A DNA stretch of 51,249 nt from Clostridiales bacterium VE202-21 (GTDB lineage: Bacteria > Bacillota > Clostridia > Lachnospirales > Lachnospiraceae). A model generated the notes under the pieces. It made no database searches. It saw nothing but the letters and a program-made list of their open reading frames with translations, and was not told where the DNA came from. The stretch lies in NCBI GenBank assembly GCA_000509105.1, contig BAIF02000108.1, positions 1 to 51,249 on the forward strand. The letters are read 5' to 3'. Both the position numbers and the translations under genes were made by a program. Within the stretch, counting starts at the first letter, position 1. The number at the start of each line of letters is the position of its first letter. Positions 17,014 through 26,262 of this stretch are shown here, in pieces.

Positions 17014-17915
17014 CACTGCGTGAAGCGTATCAAAGGGGAGAAGTGTTGTTAACAGAGGCCGGAATCACAGATGCCCGCCTGGATGCTTGGTATCTTCTGG
17101 AACATGTGAGCGGTGTCAGCAGGGCCATGTATTATACCATGCCGGATAAAATTCTGACCGAGGTACAGGAAAAGCAGTATATAGGATTTGTAGAAAAAAG
17201 GGCGCAGAGGATCCCCCTGCAGCATCTGACGGGAACGCAGGAATTTATGGGCCTGGAATTCCGGGTGAATGAACATGTGCTGATTCCGAGACAGGATACG
17301 GAAACTTTGGTGGAGGAAGCCATCCGGTTTATTCATAAATATAAAGAAAAGTCATGCGGTGCGCTCGCCGGAAACATCTGCGGGAAGAATGAAAAAATAT
17401 TCCGTCTTCTCGATATGTGTACCGGTTCCGGATGTATCCTGCTGAGTATTCTGCATGAGATTAGAAAAGAAGAGAAGATGCGGATCCAAGGAACAGGGAC
17501 GGATGTCTCGGAGAAAGCATTGGAAACAGCCAGGGAGAATGCAGAGTCGCTCCATATCCGCGCAGATTTCCTGCACAGCGATCTATTTGACAAGGTGGAG
17601 GGAACCTACCAGATGATCGTGTCCAATCCGCCCTATATCAGAACCGATGTGATAAAGACCCTGCAGGAAGAAGTGAGGCAGCATGATCCTCTTCTGGCGT
17701 TGGACGGCAAAGAGGACGGCTTGTATTTTTACAGAGAGATTGTGGACAAGGCAAGGCGCTTTCTCGTAAGCGGCGGATGTCTTCTGTTTGAAATCGGGGC
17801 CGATCAGGGTGAGGCCGTGCAATCCATGATGTGTGAGGCGGGCTATACCCATGTTGCCGTAAAAAAGGATCTGCCAGGACTTGACCGGGTCGTTTCGGGC
17901 GTGTATGATGAATGA
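17010..17915 (+). CDS. prmC: Release factor N5-glutamine methyltransferase
   Basis: It methylates the glutamine of the GGQ motif of peptide release factors using S-adenosylmethionine, raising termination efficiency. The 301-residue protein has an N-terminal helical domain (1-75) that binds the factor, the SAM-binding motif DMCTGSGCI near residue 135, and the catalytic NPPY motif near 205-208 in VSNPPYIRTD. The ATG overlaps the DUF1385 stop, indicating coupling. Its substrate gene prfA starts 29 bases downstream, a common arrangement. Confidence 0.96.
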   Translation: MTLREAYQRGEVLLTEAGITDARLDAWYLLEHVSGVSRAMYYTMPDKILTEVQEKQYIGFVEKRAQRIPLQHLTGTQEFMGLEFRVNEHVLIPRQDTETLVEEAIRFIHKYKEKSCGALAGNICGKNEKIFRLLDMCTGSGCILLSILHEIRKEEKMRIQGTGTDVSEKALETARENAESLHIRADFLHSDLFDKVEGTYQMIVSNPPYIRTDVIKTLQEEVRQHDPLLALDGKEDGLYFYREIVDKARRFLVSGGCLLFEIGADQGEAVQSMMCEAGYTHVAVKKDLPGLDRVVSGVYDE

Positions 17916-17943
17916 AGTGAGTTGTGAGAAAGGATAGAGAAAT

Positions 17944-19017
17944 ATGTTTGACAGATTAGAAGATTTGCTGATCCGCTACGAGGAAGTAATGGGAGAACTG
18001 CAGGAGCCGGATGTGGCTAATGATCCGGAACGATTTCGGAAACTGATGAAAGAGCAGAGTGACCTGACTCCGATCGTAGAGGCATACAAAGAATATAAGC
18101 AGTGTAAGCAGAACATAGAGGACAGCCTGATCATGCTGGATGAAGAATCTGATGAGGAGATGCGGGAACTCGCAAAAGAGGAACTCAATGATTCCAAAGC
18201 CCGGGTTGAAGAGCTCGAGCAGGAACTGAAGATCTTGCTGCTTCCGAAGGATCCCAATGACGAAAAGAATGTAATCGTAGAGATCCGTGCAGGAGCCGGC
18301 GGAGATGAGGCGGCGCTGTTTGCGGCAGAGATCTATCGTATGTATGTTCATTATGCAGAAGGACGCCGCTGGAGAGTGGAGATGATTTCCCTGAATGAAA
18401 ACGGAATCGGCGGTTTCAAGGAGTGTGTGTTTATGATCAGCGGGCAGGGCGCATACTCCCGTTTGAAATATGAGAGCGGCGTACACCGTGTACAGCGTGT
18501 GCCGGAGACAGAGAGCGGCGGCAGAATCCACACCTCCACAATTACGGTTGCCATTATGCCGGAGGCCGAGGAAGTGGACGTTGTCATTGAGGAAAAGGAT
18601 ATCCGAATCGACGTTATGCGTGCGTCAGGAAACGGCGGACAGTGCGTCAATACAACGGACTCCGCTGTACGTCTGACTCATTATCCAACGGGGATCGTGA
18701 TTTACAGCCAGACCGAAAAGTCACAGCTGCAGAACAAGGAAAAGGCGTTCCGGCTGCTTCGCTCCAAGCTGTATGACCTGGAACTGGAAAGGCAGCAGGC
18801 GTCCGAGGCTGAGGCGAGAAGAAGCCAGGTCGGAACCGGGGACCGTTCTGAGAAGATCAGAACCTACAACTTCCCCCAGGGACGGGTTACGGATCACAGA
18901 ATTAAGCTGACGCTGCACAAACTGGATACGATTCTAAACGGGGACCTGGATGAAATCATAGATAGTCTGACCGCTGCAGACCAGGCGGCAAAACTGGCTA
19001 ATATGAATGATAACTAA
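17944..19017 (+). CDS. prfA: Peptide chain release factor 1
   Basis: It recognises UAA and UAG stop codons and triggers peptide release. The 357-residue protein has the usual domains: N-terminal helices (1-100), the stop-codon recognition motif PxT as PET near residues 186-188 followed by [13 protein letters not shown], and GGQ near 231-233 in [21 protein letters not shown]. The C-terminus has [14 protein letters not shown] within this context identifies RF1 rather than RF2, and no internal frameshift is present. A GAAAGGATAGAG ribosome-binding site precedes it. A 15-bp hairpin follows the gene. Confidence 0.98.
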   Translation: MFDRLEDLLIRYEEVMGELQEPDVANDPERFRKLMKEQSDLTPIVEAYKEYKQCKQNIEDSLIMLDEESDEEMRELAKEELNDSKARVEELEQELKILLLPKDPNDEKNVIVEIRAGAGGDEAALFAAEIYRMYVHYAEGRRWRVEMISLNENGIGGFKECVFMISGQGAYSRLKYESGVHRVQRVPETESGGRIHTSTITVAIMPEAEEVDVVIEEKDIRIDVMRASGNGGQCVNTTDSAVRLTHYPTGIVIYSQTEKSQLQNKEKAFRLLRSKLYDLELERQQASEAEARRSQVGTGDRSEKIRTYNFPQGRVTDHRIKLTLHKLDTILNGDLDEIIDSLTAADQAAKLANMNDN

Positions 19018-19030
19018 GCAGGATTAATCA

Positions 19031-19067
19031 GAGTCCGGCATCAGCGGTAAAAGCTGATGCCGGACTC
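19031..19067 (+). terminator. Terminator after prfA
   Basis: A perfect 15-bp stem (GAGTCCGGCATCAGC and its complement) with a 7-nt loop, 14 bases after the stop codon. The T-tract is short (TTATAGTT), but the stem is strong. Confidence 0.7.
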
Positions 19068-19133
19068 TTATAGTTGTGCGCCGTCAGAAAACTTTAGTAC
19101 AGATTGAAAAAGGTTTCTTATGTGTATGCTCTG

Positions 19134-19751
19134 TTACATATACAACTTATATACCATCCACCTCCAGTTGCACAGGAAGAACACGGCAAGTACGCTCAGC
19201 ACCATATAAACCGCAGGCTCGTGGGCGGAGAGTGCGAGCTCTTTTCTCGTGCCGGTCCGGGGAAACAGGCGCCGGTATACGATCCAGATGCAATAGCCGG
19301 CCAGTGCGCCGAAGGTGTTCATGATCAGGTCATTAATATCGGTAACCCTGTTGTTAAATAACTGGCAGATTTCGATGGAAAGAGAATAGCCGGCTCCGGC
19401 CAGAAGGACTCTAGGGAGTGTACGGTAATTGCTCCAGAGCAGCGGCAGGAGAAATCCAAGTGGCATGAACATGATGATATTCAAAATCTGTGAAAGCTCC
19501 AGCCCATCGTTAAATGGAATCAGGTTGATCTTATCCAGTGAAAGGATGCTGTCGTATTTGCCGATGTCCCATATGGTTCCGATCCCTGTTGTGTCCAGTA
19601 CCATATGGAGGTAGAACACAAACAGGAATACCCAGATAAAATGAGCCTTAGTCAGATGTTTTCCGGGCTTGCGGGCCCGGATAAACATATAGATAAGACA
19701 GGGCAGCAGCACACATAAAATAGGATAGAGCGTAATAATAATATCAGCCAT
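19134..19751 (-). CDS. VanZ-like family protein
   Basis: A 205-residue membrane protein with five or so hydrophobic segments and the VanZ-family core: INLIPFND, NIIMFMPLGFLLPLL, a Glu-containing helix (SLSIEICQLF) and a conserved DINDLIMNTFGALAGY. VanZ itself gives low-level teicoplanin resistance, but most relatives are uncharacterised and no van cluster is present here, so a resistance role should not be assumed. AAGGAGG lies upstream of the ATG. It converges with prfA. Confidence 0.88.
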   Translation of the reverse strand: MADIIITLYPILCVLLPCLIYMFIRARKPGKHLTKAHFIWVFLFVFYLHMVLDTTGIGTIWDIGKYDSILSLDKINLIPFNDGLELSQILNIIMFMPLGFLLPLLWSNYRTLPRVLLAGAGYSLSIEICQLFNNRVTDINDLIMNTFGALAGYCIWIVYRRLFPRTGTRKELALSAHEPAVYMVLSVLAVFFLCNWRWMVYKLYM

Positions 19752-20094
19752 AGCGGTTTCCTCCTTGATGCTTGTACATCGAAAATAATTAACTTACTGT
19801 TATACTGACCTAAATTTTCGATGCATTAGTTTGTAACGGTTCAGACAGGCCTGCCTGATTTGTTACGTTAGTTTCATTATTTCAGCTTCTTCTTAAAATA
19901 CTTTGGGGATTTTATTAAGATTTTATGATTTAGGAAGTTCCTGTATCACGAAAAGCCTGAGGGCGTAGATACTGCGGATGCAGGGCCGTATAACTGTATT
20001 GAAGCATGGATATATAAATGAAGGGTTTACAGATACGAAGGAACTGGAGTAATATGATTAACATACGAATTGTTATAATGAGAGAGGTAAGACC
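19752..20094. other. Intergenic region with two inverted repeats
   Basis: It holds an inverted repeat (ATCGAAAAT near 19779 and ATTTTCGAT near 19815, which could form a hairpin or operator), a copy of the small GTAAC palindrome, and, close to the next gene, TGTTATAAT (20071-20079), an extended -10 box without a clear -35. The leader from that box would be only about 10 nt, so its use is uncertain. Confidence 0.4.
19833..19865. repeat. Imperfect GTAAC palindrome
   Basis: GTAACGGTTCAGACAGG and CCTGATTTGTTAC pair with two mismatches and two G-T pairs. Outer GTAAC/GTTAC and internal TTCA match the palindromes at 4463-4498 and 25580-25609. Confidence 0.65.
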
Positions 20095-21831
20095 ATGAAA
20101 GAAAAACTGAAGAGATTATTTTCCTATTATAAGCCCTACAAAGGGCTGTTTTACAGCGACATGTTTTTTGCCATACTTGGAGCGGCTGTGACCCTGGTCA
20201 TTCCGATGATTGTCCGGTATATTACAAACGACGTTATTTATTTTGACAGGGCCGATGCGAGACATGCAATTCTGGTTCTGGGTGCTGTGATGCTGGCGCT
20301 TGTGGCACTGGAAGTTTTCTGCAATTTTTACATAGCGTACTTCGGACATACGATGGGCGCAAAGATGGAAGCCGATATGCGCAGCGATATATTCGGCCAT
20401 TATCAGAAGCTGACATTTGCGTTTTATGATAATCAGAAGGTCGGCCACCTGCTCTCCAGAATTACAAGCGACCTGTTCGATATCAGTGAGCTGCTTCACC
20501 ACGGACCGGAGGACCTTGTGATATCTATTATTAAAATAATCGGTTCCTTTGTGATTCTGCTGACTGTTAATGTAAAACTGGCTTTGATCGCTTTTATATT
20601 TATTCCGGTTATGGCGATATTCGCCTTTTATTATAACGGTAAAATGAAAACTGCATTCAAAAGAAACCGAGAGAAGATTGCAGACATAAACAGCCAGATT
20701 GAAGACAGTCTTTCGGGTATCCGTGTCGTAAAATCATTTGCAAATGAAAATATGGAAATGAAAAAATTCAAGGCAGGGAATGAGAATTTTGTGGCGGCAA
20801 AGAAGCTGAGCTATAAGTACATGGGAATTTATAATTCCGGGCTTGGGGCAATGAGTACTCTGATTACTGTTGTCGTACTGCTGGCTGGCGTGAGCCTGAT
20901 GCTCAATGGCTCGATTGCCGTGACGGATCTGATTACATTTCTGCTTTATATTAATAATTTTACGGAACCAGTAAGGAAACTGGTGAACTTCACCGAGCAA
21001 TTCCAGAACGGCTATTCCGGTTTCGAGAGATTTCTGGAAATCCTGTCTATAGCTCCGGATATTGCCGATGAGCCTGATGCGGTTTCCTTGAAAGACGTAA
21101 AAGGCACCATTGAGTTTAAAAAAGTATCCTTTTACTATGAAAATGAGAGTGAGAAAGTTCTGGACAATCTGGATCTCAAAGTGGAGGCAGGCGACTATAT
21201 AGCACTGGTAGGACCGTCGGGAGTGGGTAAGACAACGCTTTGCAGCCTGATCCCCCGTTTCTATGAAGTATCTGAGGGCGGGATCCTTCTGGATGGAACG
21301 GACATCAGGCATATCAAATTGGAAGAACTACGCAGTCATATCGGAATCGTACAGCAGGATGTCTATCTGTTTTCGGGCAGTGTGATGGATAATATCCGTT
21401 ACGGAAAACCCGGGGCTACGGACGAAGAAGTGGTACGTGCGGCCAAAAATGCCAATGCCCACGAGTTTATCATGAGTTTTCCCGAAGGTTACGATACAGA
21501 TATCGGACAGCGGGGCGTAAAACTGTCAGGAGGGCAAAAACAGCGCCTTTCCATTGCCAGAGTCTTCCTTAGGAATCCTGAAGTGCTGATCTTTGACGAA
21601 GCAACCTCTGCGCTAGACAATGAAAGTGAAAAAGTAGTACAGCAGTCAATGGAGAATCTGGCAAAAAACAGAACCACCTTTGTGATTGCGCACAGGCTGT
21701 CTACGATCCGCAATGCACAGCGTATACTGGTCATGGCGGATCATGGGATTGCAGAAGAAGGGACACATGAAGAATTGCTGAGAAAACGGGGGATATATGC
21801 GGGGCTGTACCAAATGCAGTTCGGGAATTAA
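20095..21831 (+). CDS. ABC transporter, fused permease and ATPase (exporter type)
   Basis: A 578-residue half-transporter of the MsbA/LmrA/BmrA type, expected to work as a homodimer in the cytoplasmic membrane to export lipids or drugs. The N-terminal ~320 residues form six membrane helices. The nucleotide-binding domain has Walker A GPSGVGKTT near 372, the Q loop in GIVQQDVYLF, the signature LSGGQKQR near 476, Walker B VLIFDEATSALD near 497, and the switch histidine in VIAHRLST. It stands alone between two palindromic regions, with no partner half-transporter, so substrate cannot be inferred. Confidence 0.95.
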   Translation: MKEKLKRLFSYYKPYKGLFYSDMFFAILGAAVTLVIPMIVRYITNDVIYFDRADARHAILVLGAVMLALVALEVFCNFYIAYFGHTMGAKMEADMRSDIFGHYQKLTFAFYDNQKVGHLLSRITSDLFDISELLHHGPEDLVISIIKIIGSFVILLTVNVKLALIAFIFIPVMAIFAFYYNGKMKTAFKRNREKIADINSQIEDSLSGIRVVKSFANENMEMKKFKAGNENFVAAKKLSYKYMGIYNSGLGAMSTLITVVVLLAGVSLMLNGSIAVTDLITFLLYINNFTEPVRKLVNFTEQFQNGYSGFERFLEILSIAPDIADEPDAVSLKDVKGTIEFKKVSFYYENESEKVLDNLDLKVEAGDYIALVGPSGVGKTTLCSLIPRFYEVSEGGILLDGTDIRHIKLEELRSHIGIVQQDVYLFSGSVMDNIRYGKPGATDEEVVRAAKNANAHEFIMSFPEGYDTDIGQRGVKLSGGQKQRLSIARVFLRNPEVLIFDEATSALDNESEKVVQQSMENLAKNRTTFVIAHRLSTIRNAQRILVMADHGIAEEGTHEELLRKRGIYAGLYQMQFGN

Positions 21832-21833
21832 GG

Positions 21834-22164
21834 GACGAGCCTTAGCCTCATTGACGGGTGGGGACGCTCCATAAAGGGATGGCGCATCCGGGCGGTACGA
21901 AAAGGCTCATTCCTTAGGAGGCCTCAAAGGGGGCGGCGTATGGCATTGGATTGGAGGGACTTTTATAGCCCCGATAAGTTTTGAAGGAGAAGGGGGGCTT
22001 TCACTGAAAAGTCTTACAGACCAGTGTGGTCAAAGATATAAAAGCACTCAAAAAAGTTTTGCCGATATAAACGAACCACCAATTCTCTCCCATATACAAC
22101 CCTAGTCCCTCCCCGGCATCCCTTTCATTAAGCGTCCCCTTCCGCGCCGGGACTAAAGCTCTCT
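21834..22164. repeat. 330-nt imperfect long palindrome
   Basis: The outer arms (about 21834-21896 and 22096-22163) are complementary in blocks: GAGCCTTAG with CTAAAGCTC, GGGGACGCT (21860-21868) with AGCGTCCCC, and AAAGGGATG with CATCCCTTT. Pairing continues inward more loosely, so a transcript could fold into one very long hairpin. It starts directly after the ABC transporter stop codon. No protein is apparent. The left arm resembles 12558-12608. Confidence 0.7.
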
Positions 22165-22196
22165 AAATCTCATTTTTTTAAATATCTATGCTTTTA

Positions 22197-22226
22197 TTGT
22201 CAGTTAAAGAAAAAATGTGGTATACT
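22197..22226 (+). promoter_or_regulatory. Predicted promoter of the DUF2156 gene
   Basis: TTGTCA (22197-22202), an 18-base spacer and TATACT (22221-22226), about 80 bases upstream of the ATG at 22305. Confidence 0.6.
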
Positions 22227-22304
22227 ATCAAAGTATTATTTGTCTGTGAGACAAGTTTATACAAAAGGTTATTAGTAATTACATTCAGAAAGAGAAGGAT
22301 AGGA

Positions 22305-23219
22305 ATGGACGATATAAATTTTAAACGGCCGGAGCTGGAGGACAGGGAGATCATTACTTCTTATTTTTATAAGGCACCTAGCAGGAGCTGCGAAAGGACA
22401 TTCAGTAACGTGTACCTCTGGTCCAGGCATTATCATGTTAAGTATGCTGTTATAGAGGATGCCCTGATATTTCAGGACGATGAATTTGATCTTGCGTTTG
22501 CTTATCCGGCGGGAGAACCACAGTGCGTTAAAAATGCACTGGAATTTCTTATGAAATACAGCGTGGAGAAGGGATATCCGTTTAAACTATATAACGTGAC
22601 GGAAGAAAATTTTGCGCAGTTGGATCGCTGGTATCCCGGTGAATACCAGATTGAGTATGAACGGGATCAAGCGGATTATGTGTATGAAACGGAAAAGTTA
22701 GCGACGTTGGCAGGCAAGAAGCTTCACAGCAAACGAAACCACATTAATAAGTTTAAGACGGCGAATCCGGACTGGAGCTATGAGACGCTGGATGACAGTA
22801 ACCAGGAAGAGTGTTTCCAGATGGCATTGAAATGGCGTAACCAGAATGGGTGTGAGGAGGATTCCGATAAGAATGCGGAGATGTGCGTGACACTGAATTC
22901 GCTGCGTTTGTTTAAGGAACTTGGGCAGAGGGGCGGTGTTCTCAGGGTGAACGGAGAGATTGCCGCATTTACGATTGGCGAACCTGTATGCGGGGATACG
23001 TTTGTTGTTCATATAGAAAAGGCATTTGCTGATATTGACGGTGCATATCCGATGATTAACCAGCAGTTTGTGCTGCACGAATGCATGGATTATAAATATG
23101 TGAACCGCGAGGAGGATACGGGGGCGGAAGGGCTGAGGAAGGCAAAACTTTCGTACAGGCCGGCCTTTCTGGTAGAAAAAGGGGTTGTTACTAAAAAGAC
23201 GGCCCGCGGTACCGAATAG
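22305..23219 (+). CDS. DUF2156 (phosphatidylglycerol lysyltransferase C-terminal-like) protein
   Basis: A 304-residue cytoplasmic protein resembling the DUF2156/LPG-synthase C-terminal family, which has a double acyltransferase (GNAT-like) fold related to MprF and FemX. The N-terminal KRPELEDREIITSYFYKAPSRSCERTFSNVYLW block, the central GKKLHSKRNHINKF, and the C-terminal AYPMINQQFVLHE and YVNREEDTGAEGLRKAKLSYRPAFLVEK are characteristic. No membrane segments are present, unlike MprF. Members are thought to transfer aminoacyl groups, but the substrate here is unknown. The ATG at 22305 has AGAAGGATAGGA upstream; the longer frame from 22188 would include promoter DNA. Confidence 0.85.
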   Translation: MDDINFKRPELEDREIITSYFYKAPSRSCERTFSNVYLWSRHYHVKYAVIEDALIFQDDEFDLAFAYPAGEPQCVKNALEFLMKYSVEKGYPFKLYNVTEENFAQLDRWYPGEYQIEYERDQADYVYETEKLATLAGKKLHSKRNHINKFKTANPDWSYETLDDSNQEECFQMALKWRNQNGCEEDSDKNAEMCVTLNSLRLFKELGQRGGVLRVNGEIAAFTIGEPVCGDTFVVHIEKAFADIDGAYPMINQQFVLHECMDYKYVNREEDTGAEGLRKAKLSYRPAFLVEKGVVTKKTARGTE

Positions 23220-23225
23220 CGAATT

Positions 23226-23252
23226 CAGTTCTGCGGCTATTCCGCAGAACTG
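23226..23252 (+). terminator. Hairpin after the DUF2156 gene
   Basis: CAGTTCTGCGG, a 5-nt loop and CCGCAGAACTG form a perfect 11-bp stem seven bases after the stop codon. No T-run follows, so it may be a processing or weak termination signal. Confidence 0.45.
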
Positions 23253-23310
23253 TCAGAAGGGTATCCCCGGATGTCCATATATTAAATAAATCAGAAATGG
23301 AGAGAGGAAA

Positions 23311-24498
23311 ATGATTTCAAAAAAAATGGAAACTATGGTCGCGAACAGTTCTGCGATCCGCGCAATGTTTGAAGAAGGCAACCGTCTGGCGGGGATTTAC
23401 GGAGCGGAGAATATATATGATTTCAGCCTGGGCAATCCCAATGTTCCCGCGCCGGAGGCGGTAAAGGACGCGATCCGCGAGCTGCTTGATGAAGAAAACC
23501 CCGTTGTGCTTCATGGATATACAAACAGTAATGCAGGCTACGAGGATGTAAGACAGGCCATTGCAGAATCTTTAAATAAAAGATTTGGTACATATTTTGA
23601 ATCTAAGAATATTACAATGACGGTTGGTGCGGCAGGCGGCCTGAATGTCATTCTCAAATCGCTTCTGAACCCCGGAGACGAGGTCATTGCGTTCGCCCCT
23701 TATTTCGGCGAATACAGGAGTTATACGAATAATTATGACGGAGTGCTTGTGGAGATTTCTCCGGATACCTCCACATTCCAGCCAAAACTGGATGAATTTG
23801 AAGCCAAAATCACGCCGAAGACAAAGGCTGTCATTGTAAATACTCCGAACAACCCGACCGGCGTTGTCTATTCGGAGGATACCATTCGTAAGATGGCCGC
23901 TGTCATGGATGAAAAGCAAAAAGAATATGGGACGGAGATTTATCTGATTTCCGACGAGCCATATAGAGAACTGGCATATGACGGAGTAGAAGTTCCGTAT
24001 CTTACAAAGTATTATGCCAATACGGTTGTAGGATATTCCTACAGCAAATCCCTCTCCCTTCCAGGGGAGCGCATCGGTTATCTGGTAATTCCGGATGAGG
24101 CGGCTGACAGTGAAAAGCTGATCGGAGCAGCAAATGTGGCGACCAGAATTCTGGGCTTTGTAAATGCGCCTACCCTGCAGCAGAAGGTGGTTAAGAAATG
24201 TCTGAACGAAAAGACAGATATTTCTTATTACAATAGAAACAGAGAAACATTATATAACGGTTTAAAAGAATTAGGCTTTGAATGTATCAAACCGGAAGGC
24301 GCTTTTTATCTGTTTGTAAAATCACCGGTTGCAGATGAAAAAGAATTCTGTGCCGCAGCGAAAAAGTATAATATTTTGATTGTGCCCGGCTCCTCATTCG
24401 CATGCCCTGGCTATGTCAGGCTGGCATATTGTGTATCCTATGAGACAATCGTGAATTCTCTGCCTAAATTTGCGGAACTGGCGGCAGAATACAGATAG
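23311..24498 (+). CDS. Pyridoxal-phosphate aminotransferase, class I/II (aspartate aminotransferase-like)
   Basis: A 395-residue fold-type I aminotransferase. It shows FSLGNPNVPAPEAV and HGYTNSNAGYEDVR near the N-terminus, the NTPNNPTG motif near residue 178, SDEPYRE (cofactor Asp), the Schiff-base lysine in YSYSKSLSLPGERIGY near residue 246, and a late arginine block in GYVRLAYC. It most resembles clostridial proteins annotated as aspartate or aromatic aminotransferases; exact amino-acid preference is not decidable. It is followed after about 15 bases by hisC, so the pair may share transcription. Confidence 0.92.
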   Translation: MISKKMETMVANSSAIRAMFEEGNRLAGIYGAENIYDFSLGNPNVPAPEAVKDAIRELLDEENPVVLHGYTNSNAGYEDVRQAIAESLNKRFGTYFESKNITMTVGAAGGLNVILKSLLNPGDEVIAFAPYFGEYRSYTNNYDGVLVEISPDTSTFQPKLDEFEAKITPKTKAVIVNTPNNPTGVVYSEDTIRKMAAVMDEKQKEYGTEIYLISDEPYRELAYDGVEVPYLTKYYANTVVGYSYSKSLSLPGERIGYLVIPDEAADSEKLIGAANVATRILGFVNAPTLQQKVVKKCLNEKTDISYYNRNRETLYNGLKELGFECIKPEGAFYLFVKSPVADEKEFCAAAKKYNILIVPGSSFACPGYVRLAYCVSYETIVNSLPKFAELAAEYR

Positions 24499-24514
24499 GA
24501 CAGGAGCAGCGAAA

Positions 24515-25614
24515 ATGGAACCAAATGCAAAGTTGTTAGAAAATATACGTAAAGTAGAGCCTTATGTTCCCGGTGAACAGCCACAGGAAAAGGTAATCAA
24601 GCTTAATACAAATGAAAATCCCTATCCACCGGCGCCGGGGGTGCTTGAAGCGTTGAAGCATCTGGACACAGACCGTCTGCGTCTTTATCCGGACCCTGCC
24701 TCGGGCACACTTGTGGAGGCACTGGCAGAGTATTACGGTGTTAGCGTGAACAAGTATTTGTTGGAGTTGGCTCTGATGATGTACTGTCAATGTGTTTTTT
24801 GACATTTTTCAATTCAAAAAAGCCGATTTTGTTTCCGGATATTACATATTCGTTTTATAAAGTATGGGCTGAGCTTTATCACATCCCTTATGAGTGCCCG
24901 AAACTGGATGAAGATTTTCGTATCCGAAGGGAAGATTACTATAAGGAAAACGGAGGGATTATATTCCCCAATCCAAATGCTCCTACGGCCGTTTATGAGG
25001 ATCTGGAGTTTGTTGAGGATATTCTAAAGCATAATCAGGAAGTGATTGTGATCGTAGATGAGGCATACATTGATTTTGCAGGAAGATCTGCGCTGAAACT
25101 TTTAAACAGGTACGAGAACCTGATCGTAGTGCAGACATTTTCAAAAGCGAGATCTATGGCGGGGATGCGAATCGGATATGCCATCAGCAGCCCGGCTTTG
25201 ATTAAATACCTGGATGATGTGAAGTATTCATTCAATTCTTATACCATGAATCTTCCGTCGCTTGTATGCGGGACAGAAGCAGTAAAAGATAAAGTGTATT
25301 TTGGTAAGACGACAGCAAGTATCATAGAAACCAGAGAGTGGGCCAAGAAAGAGCTGAGTAGTCTGGGCTTTCAGTTTCCCGACGCAAAAGCTAATTTTAT
25401 ATTTGCTGCTCACCCGGATTATGATGCAGCAAAACTGTTTGCTGCTCTGAAAAAAGAAAATATTTATGTAAGGTACTGGGGCAGCGAACGGATCGAGCAG
25501 TATCTGCGAATCACAGTAGGAACCAGAGAAGAGATGGAAGCACTTTTTCACATTTCTGAAAAGTTATATAAGATAATTTGTAACAGTTCAGGCTTGCCTG
25601 AACTGTTACGATAG
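24515..25614 (+). pseudogene. hisC: Histidinol-phosphate aminotransferase, frameshifted
   Basis: HisC makes histidinol phosphate from imidazole-acetol phosphate in histidine synthesis. The first frame, from the ATG at 24515 (AGGAG upstream), encodes KLNTNENPYPPAP and RLYPDPASGTLVEALAEYYGVSVNK, then leaves frame and stops at 24802. The second frame carries FVGVGSDDVLSMCFLTFFN, NPNAPTA, DEAYIDFA and the lysine motif TFSKARSMAGMRIGYA to the stop at 25614. Adding one G after AACAAG (about 24752) gives an intact protein of about 366 residues. Its last 11 residues (CNSSGLPELLR) are encoded by a palindromic repeat. No other his gene is adjacent. The break may be genuine or a sequencing loss. Confidence 0.88.
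25580..25609. repeat. Perfect GTAAC palindrome at the 3' end of hisC
   Basis: GTAACAGTTCAGGC and GCCTGAACTGTTAC flank two T residues, a perfect 14-bp inverted repeat. The hisC stop codon (25612-25614) lies just beyond it, so the repeat encodes the last residues of HisC. Related copies lie at 4463-4498 and 19833-19865. Confidence 0.8.
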
Positions 25615-25670
25615 TTTATAGAAGCATCCCCATAAATGAGGAAGTGACAGGTTTCAAATCACCAGATAGA

Positions 25671-25742
25671 AAACCGGAAGCCAAAATGTGTATTGAGACA
25701 GGAAACAGAGCTGTCAGAAATACATATTTTGACTTCCGGTTT
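25671..25742. terminator. Bidirectional terminator between hisC and the XRE gene
   Basis: AAACCGGAAGCCAAAATG at 25671 onward pairs with the complement ending at 25742 over 24 bp with two G-T pairs. An inner GACAG/CTGTC stem extends it. It lies between two convergent genes and ends four bases from the XRE stop codon; T and A runs within the stem suit termination in both directions. Confidence 0.7.
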
Positions 25743-25745
25743 GGT

Positions 25746-26111
25746 TTAGGATCCCGCTTCCATCTGTCCTTTTCCCTCATTTTGTTCTTTCAGCATCAGC
25801 AGATGCAGATATTCTTCCAGTTTCCGTTGGGATTCCGCGGAAAGATGAAGATAAGAAATCAGGATCTCACGCCCCCTTTCAGGTGCAGTACTGGCGGTTG
25901 TGATAATCCCTAGCTTCGAACCCGTCAGCAGATAATCGGCCGATACGCCGAAGTATGCGGCGATGCGCAGCAAACGTTCATAATCCGGCTGTTTGCCCTT
26001 CGTCTCATAGCCTGCGATTGTGGAGCGTGTCACTTTCAGATAATCAGCCAGTTCCTTCTGCGTGACATGATTTTGTTCCCTTAGTAGTTTCAATGTAGAT
26101 GCAAACTTCAT
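25746..26111 (-). CDS. XRE family helix-turn-helix regulator
   Basis: A 121-residue repressor-like protein. The N-terminal 65 residues form a Cro/CI-type helix-turn-helix: LKLLREQNHVTQKELADYLKVTRSTIAGYETKGKQPDYERLLRIA is interrupted by no unusual residue and ends with YFGVSADYLLTG. The C-terminal 55 residues are helical and probably mediate dimerisation. GGGAGGTG precedes the ATG. It is divergent from a small membrane protein, and the shared region holds TGACAC/GTGTCA half-sites, so it likely represses itself and its neighbour. Confidence 0.9.
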   Translation of the reverse strand: MKFASTLKLLREQNHVTQKELADYLKVTRSTIAGYETKGKQPDYERLLRIAAYFGVSADYLLTGSKLGIITTASTAPERGREILISYLHLSAESQRKLEEYLHLLMLKEQNEGKGQMEAGS

Positions 26112-26170
26112 AATGGCACCTCCCAGAATATGGTATATTTTACCAGCTTGTTACAATTTATAGACAAATT

Positions 26171-26262
26171 GTGTCAAAAATCAACATAAGAAAAACAAAA
26201 GTGTCAATATGACACGTATTGATTACTGAACAAATTGCTGCAAAAGTGATACCCGTTGACAC
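26171..26262. promoter_or_regulatory. Candidate XRE operator sites
   Basis: GTGTCAATATGACAC (26201-26215) has perfect 6-bp half-sites. Single half-sites GTGTCA (26171-26176) and TGACAC (26257-26262) overlap the TTGACA -35 boxes of the two divergent promoters. This layout fits a repressor controlling both genes; the overlap with TTGACA is partly expected by sequence alone. Confidence 0.5.

Noticed and set aside
19134..19751. Glycopeptide resistance locus
   Set aside because: Only a VanZ-like protein is present; no vanA/H/X or regulatory genes are nearby and VanZ-like proteins are common in Firmicutes.
24740..24810. Programmed frameshift in hisC
   Set aside because: No slippery heptamer or following structure typical of programmed shifts, and hisC is not known to use one; a single lost base explains the break.
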